A stretch of 64,000 bases of DNA from Pseudomonadota bacterium (GCA_018241265.1 JAFEEF010000018.1:62001-126000), one strand, 5' to 3'; counted from the first letter of the stretch, positions 36,988 through 45,773 are shown. Made by a program: numbers and translations. The notes: a model not told the origin generated them from the sequence alone.

Positions 36988-37449
36988 GTGGACCAACGAC
37001 ACGCCATCTCCGAGCTGATCTACGCGACCTGCACGACGCTCGACGACAAGCAGTTCAACGCCTACCTCGAGCTGTGCGATCCCGCCTTCCACTACGCGAT
37101 CACCGCCTACGGCCCGGAGATCCGCAAGGACATGATCTGGCTCGAGCACGACAAGGCCGGCATGCAGACCCTGTTCAACAACCTGCCGCGCCACAACAGC
37201 GACCACTCGCCGCTGACCCGCCATGCGACGGTCTACAGCGTGAAGACCGACGAGAGCGGCCAGCGTGCCGAGGTCGTCAGTGCCCTGCAGATCTTCCGCA
37301 CCGCGCTCGACGGCGGTGCCACCGAGCTGTTCGCGGTCGGCAAGATGCACGACAAGGTGACGCTCGAGGGCGGCACGCCCAAGCTGCTCGACCGCAACGT
37401 CCGGCTCGACACGCGGATGCTCGGCTACGGCTACCACATCCCCTTCTGA
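36988..37449 (+). CDS. Ring-hydroxylating oxygenase small (beta) subunit
   Basis: The 153-residue protein has the NTF2-like cone fold (AISELIYATCTTLDDKQFNA at the N-terminus, RHATVYSV in the middle). Beta subunits stabilise alpha3beta3 oxygenases and can affect specificity. The start is best placed at GTG 36988, which has GAGG 9 bases upstream; the TTG at 36970 would add six residues and has no ribosome site. It lies between the alpha subunit and reductase genes. Confidence 0.85.
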   Translation: MDQRHAISELIYATCTTLDDKQFNAYLELCDPAFHYAITAYGPEIRKDMIWLEHDKAGMQTLFNNLPRHNSDHSPLTRHATVYSVKTDESGQRAEVVSALQIFRTALDGGATELFAVGKMHDKVTLEGGTPKLLDRNVRLDTRMLGYGYHIPF

Positions 37450-37468
37450 CGTCCCGCCGGCCCACGCG

Positions 37469-38506
37469 ATGAAGATCCAGGTCAACGCCCGCAACCGCGC
37501 GCATCACTTCGAGGCCGCGCCGGCCGAGAAGATCCTGCACGCCGGACTGAGCCGCGCGGTCGGGCTGCCGTACGAATGCGGCAGCGGCACCTGCGGCACC
37601 TGCAAGGCGCGGCTGCTGTCGGGCAAGATCGACGACCACTGGCCCGACGCGCCCGGGCGCAAGTACCTCAAGCACGCCGACGACTTCCTGATGTGCCAGT
37701 GCAGCGCGCACGGCGACGTCACGGTCGAGGTCGCCGGCTACGTGCAGGAGAGCGATCCCGGCGGCTGCGTCCCGCTCGCGCAGCAAGGCCGCGTGCGTGC
37801 CGCGACGCTGCTCACGCACGACGTCATGGAGCTCGACGTCGAGCTCGAGACGCCGCTCGACTTCGACGCCGGCCAGTTCGTGCTCGTCCGCATGGGCGAC
37901 GTGCCGGGCGCGCGCGGCTGGTCGATGGTCAACCACGAGCGCGGCGCACGCGCCTTGCAGTTCGTCGTCAAGCGCAAGCCCGGCGGTGCGCTGTCGGAGT
38001 GGCTCTTCACCGGCGCGCCCGAAGGCGCGGCGGTCGACGTCTACGGCCCGCTCGGCAGCGCGACCTTCTATCCGGCGGTCGCCAAGCACATCCTTTGCAT
38101 CGCCGGCGGCAGCGGCATCGCCGGGATGATGTCCATCCTGGCGCGCGCGGCGCGCGAGCGCTACTTCGACACGTACCGCGGCGACGTCTTCTTCGGCGTG
38201 CGCACGATGAAGGACGCCTTCTACCTCGACCGCTTCGCCAAGCTGCGCGACGACTGCGGCGAGCAGCTGAAGGTCACGGTCGCGCTGTCCGAGGAACCCG
38301 CGTCCGACGAATGGCGCGCGCGCTATCCGCAGCTCGCGTTCGACGGCGGCTTCGTGCACGAAGTGGCCGGCAAGCACATGCAGGGACGCTTGCAGGACGT
38401 GCGCGCCTACCTCGCCGGCCCGCCGCCGGCGGTCGAGGCGTCGGTGCGCATGCTGCTGATGGCGCGCGTGTCGACCGCCAACATCCGCTATGACAAGTTC
38501 AGCTGA
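37469..38506 (+). CDS. Oxygenase reductase: plant-type 2Fe-2S ferredoxin fused to FAD/NAD(P) reductase
   Basis: The protein has 345 residues. The N-terminal ferredoxin domain has cluster ligands Cys37, Cys42, Cys45 (CGSGTCGTC) and Cys76. The FAD domain follows (about 100-200) with GQFVLVRM and WSMVNHERG, the latter in place of the usual RxYSM. The NAD-binding domain has IAGGSGIAGMMSIL. It moves electrons from NAD(P)H to the oxygenase. Its presence makes the separate Rieske ferredoxin domain encoded next an additional carrier. Confidence 0.88.
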   Translation: MKIQVNARNRAHHFEAAPAEKILHAGLSRAVGLPYECGSGTCGTCKARLLSGKIDDHWPDAPGRKYLKHADDFLMCQCSAHGDVTVEVAGYVQESDPGGCVPLAQQGRVRAATLLTHDVMELDVELETPLDFDAGQFVLVRMGDVPGARGWSMVNHERGARALQFVVKRKPGGALSEWLFTGAPEGAAVDVYGPLGSATFYPAVAKHILCIAGGSGIAGMMSILARAARERYFDTYRGDVFFGVRTMKDAFYLDRFAKLRDDCGEQLKVTVALSEEPASDEWRARYPQLAFDGGFVHEVAGKHMQGRLQDVRAYLAGPPPAVEASVRMLLMARVSTANIRYDKFS

Positions 38507-38518
38507 GGCCGAGCAGCG

Positions 38519-39247
38519 ATGAAGCGCGTCCGCATCTGCAGTGTGAGCGACGTCCCCGCCGGCGGGATGAAGGGCTACGACACCGACCTCGGCGTCCGCG
38601 TGCTGGTCGTCAACTCCGGCGAATGCTTCCACGCCTACCAGGGCCTGTGCCCGCACCAGGACGTCTGTCTCGACGAAGGCTACTTCGACGGCTCGACGCT
38701 GACCTGCCACCAGCACCTCTGGCAATGGGACGTCGCGACCGGCGAACCGATGGGCGCGGCCGAGGCGCCGCTCGAGCGCTACGACATCGAGGAGCGCGAC
38801 GGCGAGATCTACGTGCTGCAGACCAGCGCGCTGAAGGCCTGCGAGCTGTTCAAGGGCGTGGCCGATGCGACCCTCGCCAGGCTCGACGCGATCGCGGTGC
38901 GCGAGGAACACGACAGCCTCGCAACGGTCTACGACATGGGCGATCCGGCCGACGACCTCTACATCCTCGAGTCGGGACGGGTCGAGTTCGTGATCGGCCG
39001 CGAGGACCGCACCAGCCTTGCCGGCTTCATGCTGCGCAAGGGCGAGATGTTCGGCTGGGCGGCGCTCCTCGAGGAGCAGCCGCGGCGCATCGCGCGAGCG
39101 GTGTGCATGGAGAAGTCGATGCTGCTGAGGTTCAGCGGCAAGGCGATGCTCGACGCGCTGGCCGCCGAGCCGGCGGCGGGTTTCCTGGTGATGCGCCAGC
39201 TCTCGGCGCTGATCACCAAGCAGTTGTGGTCGCAGGGCGGCCAATGA
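38519..39247 (+). CDS. Rieske ferredoxin fused to a CNB-type sensor domain
   Basis: The protein has 242 residues. The N-terminal Rieske domain (about 1-102) has ligands Cys44-x-His46 (CPHQD) and Cys63-x2-His66 (CHQHLW), like toluene monooxygenase ferredoxins. The C-terminal domain (about 107-235) is a Crp-like beta-roll with GDPADDLYILESGRVEFVIG and GEMFGWAALL (175-184). There is no stop or frameshift between the domains; they are joined by about five residues. A redox carrier directly coupled to a ligand-sensing domain is unusual and suggests gating of electron flow to the oxygenase. Confidence 0.87.
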   Translation: MKRVRICSVSDVPAGGMKGYDTDLGVRVLVVNSGECFHAYQGLCPHQDVCLDEGYFDGSTLTCHQHLWQWDVATGEPMGAAEAPLERYDIEERDGEIYVLQTSALKACELFKGVADATLARLDAIAVREEHDSLATVYDMGDPADDLYILESGRVEFVIGREDRTSLAGFMLRKGEMFGWAALLEEQPRRIARAVCMEKSMLLRFSGKAMLDALAAEPAAGFLVMRQLSALITKQLWSQGGQ

Positions 39248-39322
39248 AGCGAGGGTCGGGCGGGTGATGTAGACGGTCCGCGACCTGACGACCAGGCAGG
39301 CGCGAAGAACAAGGAGACAGGC

Positions 39323-40480
39323 ATGGCGTTGTTCCTGTGGAAGCGAGTGCGTAGCGCGGCGAAACTGGCCGCGGCCGGGCTGGCGGCGACGCTGGCCGCG
39401 GTGGTGGTGACGGCGCCGGTGGCCCGGGCCGCCGACATCGACTACGGCAAGCCCGGCGAGCCGGTGCACCTCGTGATCGGCTACCAGCCGTACTACACCC
39501 AGTCGTGGTCGGGTGTCGTGATGCGCGGCAAGAAGATGTACGAGAAGTACCTGCCGAAGGGCTCGACCGTCGAGTTCGCGGTCGGCCTGCAGGGCGCCGT
39601 GATCGTCAACGCGATGCTCGCGGGCAAGGAGCACATCGGCTACGTCGGCGACATGCCGGGCATCGTCTCGACGACCAAGCAGCAGGTCGCCGACATCCGC
39701 ATCGTCGCGACGATCGGCCTCGGCACCGACCAGTGCAACGTGTTCCTGACGCGCAAGGACGCGCCGGCGTTCGCGAACGCGAAGGAAGCCATCAAGTGGC
39801 TCGACGGCAAGCAGGTCGCGGTGCCGCTCGGCAGCTGCGCCGACCGCTTCGGCCAGTCGGTGTTCAAGGCGATGAACATCAAGCCGGCGGCCTATCTGAA
39901 CCAGAGCATCGAGGTCATCACGAGCGGCTTCCGCGCCGGCAAGATCGATGCCGCGGTGATCTGGGAGCCGACCGCTTCGCGCATCGTGCAGGAAGGCCTC
40001 GCGAAGCGCGTCGCGTCGGGCGGCACGGTGGGCGAGAACGACGGCGGCTTCCTGACGATGCGCGCCGACCTGATCAAGCAGCGGCCCGACATCGTGAAGG
40101 CCTGGCTGAACGCCGAGCTCGACGCCGAGCTCTACATGGCCGACCCGAAGAACGCGATGGAGGTCACGGCGATGGCGGCCCAGCAGGCCACCGGCTTCAC
40201 CGAGAAGATGCTGTGGGCGTCGCTCTACGGCCGCTATCCGGCCGAGGCCGACGGCGCGGCGGTGCGGCTGGTCCTGCCGTTCGCGGTGACCCCCGACGTG
40301 CAGTCGCTGATCGCGAAGGACACCGCGTTCCTCTACACGATCAAGAGCATCGACGTCGACAAGCTGCGGCCGGAGGCGGTGATGCCGGAGTTCGCCGATC
40401 AGGTGCTGAAGGAGCGCGGCCTGACGTCGCCGATCGGCAAGATCAACGGCATGCCGGACAGCGAGTTCAAGGGCAAATGA
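39323..40480 (+). CDS. NitT/TauT-type ABC transporter substrate-binding protein
   Basis: The protein has 385 residues. The signal peptide covers about 1-37 (LAATLAAVVVTAPVARAAD). The NMT1/SsuA-like fold follows (VHLVIGYQPYYTQSWSGVVM, then GYVGDMPGIVSTTKQQVADI). These proteins bind nitrate, sulfonates, aromatic dicarboxylates or pyrimidines for import. It is the only binding protein for the two ATPase-permease pairs downstream. The gap 39248-39322 shows no other gene. Fusion partners nearby suggest the ligand is the oxygenase substrate. Confidence 0.88.
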   Translation: MALFLWKRVRSAAKLAAAGLAATLAAVVVTAPVARAADIDYGKPGEPVHLVIGYQPYYTQSWSGVVMRGKKMYEKYLPKGSTVEFAVGLQGAVIVNAMLAGKEHIGYVGDMPGIVSTTKQQVADIRIVATIGLGTDQCNVFLTRKDAPAFANAKEAIKWLDGKQVAVPLGSCADRFGQSVFKAMNIKPAAYLNQSIEVITSGFRAGKIDAAVIWEPTASRIVQEGLAKRVASGGTVGENDGGFLTMRADLIKQRPDIVKAWLNAELDAELYMADPKNAMEVTAMAAQQATGFTEKMLWASLYGRYPAEADGAAVRLVLPFAVTPDVQSLIAKDTAFLYTIKSIDVDKLRPEAVMPEFADQVLKERGLTSPIGKINGMPDSEFKGK

Positions 40481-40532
40481 GCGCTGCTGCGCGGCCGCCC
40501 GGGGCCTGCCAACGACCGAGGGGTCCACGACC

Positions 40533-41906
40533 ATGACTGCAGTGCAAGTCGATACGGCCGCGGGCGCGCGCGCCGACGGCATCGAGCAGATCAGCGCGGT
40601 GCTGCGCCGTGCGATGCCGTTCCAGATGGTGTCGGACGCGATGCTGCGCGAGATCGCCAAGCTCGCGACCTGGCGCTCGTACGCGCGCGGCGACGTGATC
40701 TACGAGCAGGGCGACATGGCCGATGCGATCCACATCGTGTCGCAAGGCAGCGTGCGCCATCTGATGAAGGCCGACGGCAGCGACGTCGAGCGCGTGATGC
40801 GCGGCGACGACGTGTTCGGCTGGGCCGCGGTGCTGATCGGGCGGCGCGTGCGCCTCGCGCAGACCGTGAGCCTCGAGCGCACCGAGCTGATCCAGATCAA
40901 CGGCGACGACCTGATGCGCCTGATCAAGCGATCGCCCGCGGTCGGCGACGTGATCATGAGCCGCTTCGCGACGATGATCACGAAGGAGTTCGCCGCGCCC
41001 GATTCGGTGGCCGCGCGCGTGCCGCACATCGAGGCGCCGGCCGCGGCGCCGCAGCACAAGGGCAGCGCGACCGGCTGGGCGCTGACGATGTTCCGCTTCC
41101 GGCAGTGGATCGAGAGCCCGCGGCCCTACCTGATGCTCACCGGCTTCGCGTGCCTGCTGCTCTTCTGGTACCTCACCGTCGAGGTCTGGAAGCTGCCGCG
41201 GTTCGCCGAGATGCCGGGCCTGACGACCGTCGTGCACGAGCTCTTCAGCCGCAACCCGACCTACGGCCTGTCGCTCTACACGCCCGAGTACTACGAGCAC
41301 ATCGGCGTCAGCGTGCGGCGCGTCGCGATCGCCTTCTTCCTCGCGACGGTGCTCGGCGTGCCGCTCGGGCTCTTCATGGGCTGGTCGCGCACCTTCCGCG
41401 AATACGTCTTCCCGGTGTTCGAGACCTTGCGGCCGATTCCGATCCTGGCCTGGGTGCCGCTCGCGATCCTGATGTTCAGCGGCAACGAGACGCCGGTCAT
41501 CTTCCTGACCTTCCTCGCGTCGTTCTTCGCGACCGCGCTGAACGCGACCTTGGGCGTCGAGTCGATCGACGAGTCGTACGTGCGCGCCGCGCAGTGCCTG
41601 GGCGCGAGCAAGTGGCAGGTGTTCCGCCAGGTCATCGTGCCGGGCGCGATGCCCTACATCTTCACCGGGCTGCAGATCTCGGTCGGCGTCGCCTGGTTCT
41701 CGCTCGTCGCGGGCGAGATGGTGTCGGGCGGCTTCGGCCTCGGCTACGTGATCAACACGTCGTACACGATGGTGCGCTACCCGACCATCATCATCGGGAT
41801 GATCACGCTCGGCGCGGTGGGCTACACGACGAGCGCGCTGGTCCGCATGGCCGGCGACTGGCTGATGCAATGGCGCGTGCGCGAGCTCGCGCTCGGAGGT
41901 CGCTGA
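40533..41906 (+). CDS. CNB-type domain fused to a NitT/TauT-type ABC permease
   Basis: The protein has 457 residues, about 190 longer than ordinary permeases of this family. The N-terminal CNB domain (about 22-160) contains EQGDMADAIHIVSQGSVRHL and GDDVFGWAAVL (91-101). A linker rich in Ala/Pro leads to the permease (about 195-450) with six membrane segments and the EAA-type loop AAQCLGASKWQVFRQVIVPG. Read-through is continuous. The CNB domain would sit in the cytoplasm and could gate import by ligand or redox state. The stop overlaps the next ATG by one base. Confidence 0.88.
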   Translation: MTAVQVDTAAGARADGIEQISAVLRRAMPFQMVSDAMLREIAKLATWRSYARGDVIYEQGDMADAIHIVSQGSVRHLMKADGSDVERVMRGDDVFGWAAVLIGRRVRLAQTVSLERTELIQINGDDLMRLIKRSPAVGDVIMSRFATMITKEFAAPDSVAARVPHIEAPAAAPQHKGSATGWALTMFRFRQWIESPRPYLMLTGFACLLLFWYLTVEVWKLPRFAEMPGLTTVVHELFSRNPTYGLSLYTPEYYEHIGVSVRRVAIAFFLATVLGVPLGLFMGWSRTFREYVFPVFETLRPIPILAWVPLAILMFSGNETPVIFLTFLASFFATALNATLGVESIDESYVRAAQCLGASKWQVFRQVIVPGAMPYIFTGLQISVGVAWFSLVAGEMVSGGFGLGYVINTSYTMVRYPTIIIGMITLGAVGYTTSALVRMAGDWLMQWRVRELALGGR

Positions 41907-42769
41907 TGAACGCCCGCCTCGACATGAGCCACATGGCGCCGCGCGTCGCGTCGCAGGGTGCGATCCGCATCGAGGACGTCGTCAAGGTCTACGACCCGGA
42001 CGGCGCCGCGGTGATGGCGGTCGACCACTGCTCGATCGACATCCCGGCCGGCGAGATCTGCATGATCGTCGGTCCCTCGGGCTGCGGCAAGACGACCTTG
42101 CTGAACGCGATCGCCGGCTTCCACAGCATCACGTCGGGGCGCATCCTGCTCGACGGCGAGGTGCTCTGCGGCCCCGGCAAGCCGATGGCCGAGCCGGGCT
42201 CGGACCGCATCGTCGTGTTCCAGAACGGCGCGCTGTTCCCGTGGAAGTCGAACCTCGAGAACGTCGCGTTCGGACCGCTGATGGAAGGGCGGACGAGCCG
42301 CAAGGAGATCTACGAGAAGGCGCGCGGCATGATGGCGGACGCCGGGCTCTCGGGGACCGAGGACAACTACCCGGGCGAAGTGTCGTCGGGCCTGCGCCGC
42401 CGCGTCGAGATCGTGCGCGCGCTGATGAACGACCCGAAGGTGCTGCTGTTCGACGAGCCGTACCGCGCGCTCGATTCGCTCACCAAGTCGGTGATGCACG
42501 AGGCGCTGCTCGAGGTCTACTACAAGAACAAGGTCACGATCTTCTTCATCACGCACGACCTCGAGGAGGCGCTCTTCCTCGGCCACCGGCTGGTGATCAT
42601 GACGTCGCGGCCGTGCAAGCCGAAGAAGATCCTCGAGGTCGACATACCGCATCCGCGCGACTACAGCGTGCTGACCAGCCCGCGCTTTCGCGAGCTGATG
42701 GAGGAGACGAGCGCGGTCGTGCACGAGGAGGCCAAGAAGTCTTTCGCCGCCGGCGAAAGGGAAGGCTGA
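41906..42769 (+). CDS. NitT/TauT-type ABC transporter ATP-binding protein 1
   Basis: The protein has 287 residues. Walker A is GPSGCGKTT and Walker B is VLLFDEPYRALD, followed by the D-loop. The ABC signature reads VSSGLRRRVEIV where LSGGMRQR is usual, so the first conserved Gly is Ser. This may weaken hydrolysis at the site it forms. TMTSRPCKPKKI-like C-terminal sequence (MTSRPCKPKKILEVDIPHPR) is typical of SsuB/TauB relatives. It pairs with the CNB-permease by position; the second ATPase at 43607 has a normal signature. Confidence 0.88.
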   Translation: MNARLDMSHMAPRVASQGAIRIEDVVKVYDPDGAAVMAVDHCSIDIPAGEICMIVGPSGCGKTTLLNAIAGFHSITSGRILLDGEVLCGPGKPMAEPGSDRIVVFQNGALFPWKSNLENVAFGPLMEGRTSRKEIYEKARGMMADAGLSGTEDNYPGEVSSGLRRRVEIVRALMNDPKVLLFDEPYRALDSLTKSVMHEALLEVYYKNKVTIFFITHDLEEALFLGHRLVIMTSRPCKPKKILEVDIPHPRDYSVLTSPRFRELMEETSAVVHEEAKKSFAAGEREG

Positions 42770-42771
42770 CG

Positions 42772-43596
42772 ATGTCCCGTTCCATCGACAAGTTCCGCAA
42801 GAAGCTGATGAGCCGCGCCACCCTGCGCGCGATCATCTCGCTCGTCGTCTTCGTGCTGCTGTGGGAAGCCGGCGCACGCTCGAAGGAATGGATGGGCACG
42901 GCACTGCCGTGGATCGGCCACGTGCCGGCGCCGAGCGCGGTGGTGCGCGTGTGGGCCGGACTCATCGGCAACCGCGGCTACTGGGACAACTGGTACCTGA
43001 GCACGCTGCGCGTGCTGACCGGCTTCATCGCCGCGATGGTCATCGGCATACCGCTCGGGCTGCTGCTGGCGGTCAGCCGCACGTTCAACGGGCTGTGGTT
43101 CCCGAGCTTCGAGGTGCTCAGGCCGATCCCGCCGCTCGCCTGGGTGCCGGCGTCGATCATCTTCTGGCCGACCCAGGAGCTGTCGATCGCGTTCGTGACC
43201 TTCCTCGGCGCCTTCTTCACGATCGTCATCAACGTGCTCGGCGGCGCGAAGTCGATCGACACCCGCTTCGTGCAGGCGGCGCGCGCGATGGGGGCGTCGC
43301 AATGGGACATCTTCCGCCGCATCATCCTGCCCGCCACCGTGCCGTCGATCGTCGTCGGCTCGTCGGTCGGCATGGGCATCACCTGGAACGTCGTGGTCGC
43401 GGCCGAGATGATCTCGGGCGGCGGCAGCAGCGGCTCGGGCGGCGGCCTCGGCTTCTTCATCTGGAACTCGTACGTCGGCGGCTCGTACGAGCAGATCATC
43501 GTCGGGATGATCAGCATCGGCATCGCGGGCTATGCATGCAGCGAGGTGCTGCGCGCGCTCGGCTCGCTGTCCACGCCGTGGCTCCAGCGGCGCTGA
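42772..43596 (+). CDS. NitT/TauT-type ABC transporter permease 2
   Basis: The protein has 274 residues with about six membrane segments and no extra domain. The EAA-type loop reads AARAMGASQWDIFRRIILPA. FEVLRPIPPLAWVPASIIFW is the family signature and is closely paralleled in the CNB-fused permease (FETLRPIPILAWVPLAILMF). A glycine/serine-rich periplasmic or loop insert, SGGGSSGSGGGLG, lies near 220. It likely forms a heterodimer with the CNB-fused permease. Confidence 0.88.
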   Translation: MSRSIDKFRKKLMSRATLRAIISLVVFVLLWEAGARSKEWMGTALPWIGHVPAPSAVVRVWAGLIGNRGYWDNWYLSTLRVLTGFIAAMVIGIPLGLLLAVSRTFNGLWFPSFEVLRPIPPLAWVPASIIFWPTQELSIAFVTFLGAFFTIVINVLGGAKSIDTRFVQAARAMGASQWDIFRRIILPATVPSIVVGSSVGMGITWNVVVAAEMISGGGSSGSGGGLGFFIWNSYVGGSYEQIIVGMISIGIAGYACSEVLRALGSLSTPWLQRR

Positions 43597-43606
43597 AGGG
43601 AACTCC

Positions 43607-44512
43607 GTGGCCATCAATGAAAGCACCTACGGCGCCCGGCCGCTGACGACGGCCGGCGAGATCTCGCTCGAGAACGTCGCGAAGAGCTACGGCAGCGGGC
43701 CGTTCACGAAGCCGGTCGTGCAGGACTGCTCGTTCGTGATCGAGCGCAACAAGCTCACCGTGATGATCGGCCCGTCGGGCTGCGGCAAGAGCACGCTGAT
43801 CCGGCTGCTCGCCGGCTTCGAGCGACCGACCGGCGGCGCGATCCGCATGGACGGCAAGACCGTCACGCGGCCGGGCAAGGACCGGCTCGTCGTGTTCCAG
43901 GAGTCGGCGCTGTTCCCGTGGATGAACACGTTCGACAACATCATGTACGGGCCGCGCGCGCGCCAGGAGGACACGCCGCAGACGCGCGACCGCGCCAAGG
44001 CGCTGCTCGAGAAGGTCGGGCTGAAGGCCTTCCGCACCAAGTACCCGACGCAGCTCTCGGGCGGCATGCAGCGGCGTGCCGAGCTGGCGCGGGCGATGAT
44101 CAACAACCCCGAGATGATGATCCTCGACGAGCCCTTCCGCGGCCTGGACGCGATGTCCAAGGAGCTGATGTGGGAGTACTACGCCGGGCTCTTCGAGGAG
44201 TGGCACCGCACCAACTTCTTCGTCACGACCGACATCGACGAGGCGATCTTCCTCGCCGACCGGCTGATCGTGATGACGAACATCCCGACCCGGGTGCGCG
44301 CCGTCATCGACGTCGACATCCCGCGCCCGCGGCGCCTGTCGGACGTCTTCGACAACGACCACGCCAACCAGATCAAGATGCAGGCGCTGTCGCTGCTGCA
44401 CGAGGAGGCGATGAAGTCGTTCTCCGGCGGCAGCCGCGCCGCGGCCGACTTCGTCGAAGCCTATTCGAAGCGCACCGCCGCCGGCAGCGGCAGCCAGCCC
44501 GCATCGCACTGA
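43607..44512 (+). CDS. NitT/TauT-type ABC transporter ATP-binding protein 2
   Basis: The protein has 301 residues. Walker A GPSGCGKST, canonical signature QLSGGMQRRAELARAM and Walker B MMILDEPFRGLD are all intact. The His of the H-loop, usually THD, reads TTDIDEAIFLADR, so the switch histidine appears replaced by Thr/Thr. The first ATPase keeps THDLEEA. The two ATPases therefore look complementary, as in asymmetric heterodimers. The start is GTG 43607 with GAAGGGAA upstream. Confidence 0.87.
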   Translation: MAINESTYGARPLTTAGEISLENVAKSYGSGPFTKPVVQDCSFVIERNKLTVMIGPSGCGKSTLIRLLAGFERPTGGAIRMDGKTVTRPGKDRLVVFQESALFPWMNTFDNIMYGPRARQEDTPQTRDRAKALLEKVGLKAFRTKYPTQLSGGMQRRAELARAMINNPEMMILDEPFRGLDAMSKELMWEYYAGLFEEWHRTNFFVTTDIDEAIFLADRLIVMTNIPTRVRAVIDVDIPRPRRLSDVFDNDHANQIKMQALSLLHEEAMKSFSGGSRAAADFVEAYSKRTAAGSGSQPASH

Positions 44513-44542
44513 CTCCACTCCCACCGAAGAAGGAAACGCCAG

Positions 44543-45391
44543 ATGGCACAGAAGGTGATCGACATGCGGAGCCGCCCCGCGTTCCTGCACGACTTCTACG
44601 GCAAGACGCGCGGCACGCCGGAGTTCGGCGTCGTCAAGTGGCTCAACGGAAGGGTCGGCACGAAGAACCTCGAGCACTTCACCGCGTCGCGCGACGTGCA
44701 GGCCTTCGTCAAGGAGATCAAGGACACCAAGATCACCGCCTCGGTGGTGGTCGGCCGCGACACGCCCGGCATCAAGCACTCGAACGACGAGATCTTCGAG
44801 ATGGTGCGCGGGCACAAGGAGCTCGTCGGCGTCGGCTCGATCGACCCGCACCGCTGGGGCGTGAAGGCGGCGGTCGACGAGGTCGAGCGCGCCGTGCGCG
44901 TGCTCGGCCTGAAGGCGATCAACGTCGAGCCCGGCTTCGGCGCGCCGCCGCGGCCGGCCGACGATCCGCTGCTGTTCCCGATCTACGACGTCTGCGACCA
45001 GCTCGGCGTGCCGGTGACCATCATGTCCGGCCCGACCGCGCCCAGCCTCGACATGGTGCGGCCGGCGGCGGTGGGGCATGTGGCCAAGGCCTTCCCCAAC
45101 CTCAGCATCATCTGCTACCACGGCTTCTATCCGTTCGTGAACGAGATCGTCGGCGTGGCGTTCCGCTGGGAGAACGTCTACATCGTGCCCGACATGTACC
45201 TGTTCGCGCCGGGCAGCGGCACCTACGTCGAGGCGGCCAACGGCTGCATGCGGCACCAGATCCTGTTCGGCAGCTCCTATCCGTTCCGGCCGATGGCGCA
45301 GTCGATCAACGACTACCGCACGATAGGCTTCAAGGACGACGTGATCGACGACGTGATGTACGGCAACGCCAAGCGGGTGCTCAAGCTCTGA
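44543..45391 (+). CDS. Amidohydrolase-2-fold protein lacking the HxH metal motif
   Basis: The protein has 282 residues and the TIM-barrel fold of PF04909 (decarboxylases such as gamma-resorcylate or ACMS decarboxylases, and hydrolases). The usual N-terminal IDxHxH motif reads IDMRSRP, so both metal His are absent. ICYHGFYPFVNE and the late FGSSYPFRP segment (often GSDYPF) remain recognisable. It is the last catabolic gene of the oxygenase operon, 30 bases after the ATPase. It may act by a metal-independent route or be non-hydrolytic; its reaction is unknown. Confidence 0.8.
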   Translation: MAQKVIDMRSRPAFLHDFYGKTRGTPEFGVVKWLNGRVGTKNLEHFTASRDVQAFVKEIKDTKITASVVVGRDTPGIKHSNDEIFEMVRGHKELVGVGSIDPHRWGVKAAVDEVERAVRVLGLKAINVEPGFGAPPRPADDPLLFPIYDVCDQLGVPVTIMSGPTAPSLDMVRPAAVGHVAKAFPNLSIICYHGFYPFVNEIVGVAFRWENVYIVPDMYLFAPGSGTYVEAANGCMRHQILFGSSYPFRPMAQSINDYRTIGFKDDVIDDVMYGNAKRVLKL

Positions 45392-45401
45392 TCGACGAAC
45401 C

Positions 45402-45773
45402 GTGTCCTACCTCGACGATCCGCGCGTCTTCTTCGCTGCCGAGCGCACCTTGCTCGCGTGGCAGCGCACCGCGATCGCGCTGATGGGCTTCGGCTTCGTC
45501 GTCGAGCGCTTCGGGCTGTTCCTGCGCATGACGACCGGCCAGCCGCTCAACGGTGCGCAGCGCGGCTTCTCGCTGTGGCTGGGCGTGGCGCTGCTCGGGA
45601 TGGGCGCGGTGGCGTGCGTTGCGGCGGCGATCCAGTTCCGGCGCGTCGTCGTCGGTCTCAGCGAGACCGAGGTGCCGCGCGGCTACTGGACCGAGTTCGG
45701 CGTGTGGCTGAACTTCGCGCTGGCGGTGCTGGCGCTGGCGCTCGTCGTGCACTTCATCGGCACGAGCGGATGA
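45402..45773 (+). CDS. DUF202 (YidH-like) membrane protein
   Basis: The 123-residue protein starts at GTG 45402. The N-terminal FFAAERTLLAWQRTAIALMG is the DUF202 signature (AxERTxLAWxRT). Three membrane segments follow. The function of the family is not established. It lies 10 bases after the amidohydrolase-like gene and overlaps the next start as ATGA, so it is at the end of the same transcript. Confidence 0.87.
   Translation: MSYLDDPRVFFAAERTLLAWQRTAIALMGFGFVVERFGLFLRMTTGQPLNGAQRGFSLWLGVALLGMGAVACVAAAIQFRRVVVGLSETEVPRGYWTEFGVWLNFALAVLALALVVHFIGTSG

Noticed and set aside
37277-40660. A 1,127-codon open frame on the minus strand
   Set aside because: It is antisense to five well-supported genes, shows Arg/Ala/His/Asp-rich composition typical of GC-rich shadow frames, and has no recognisable domain.
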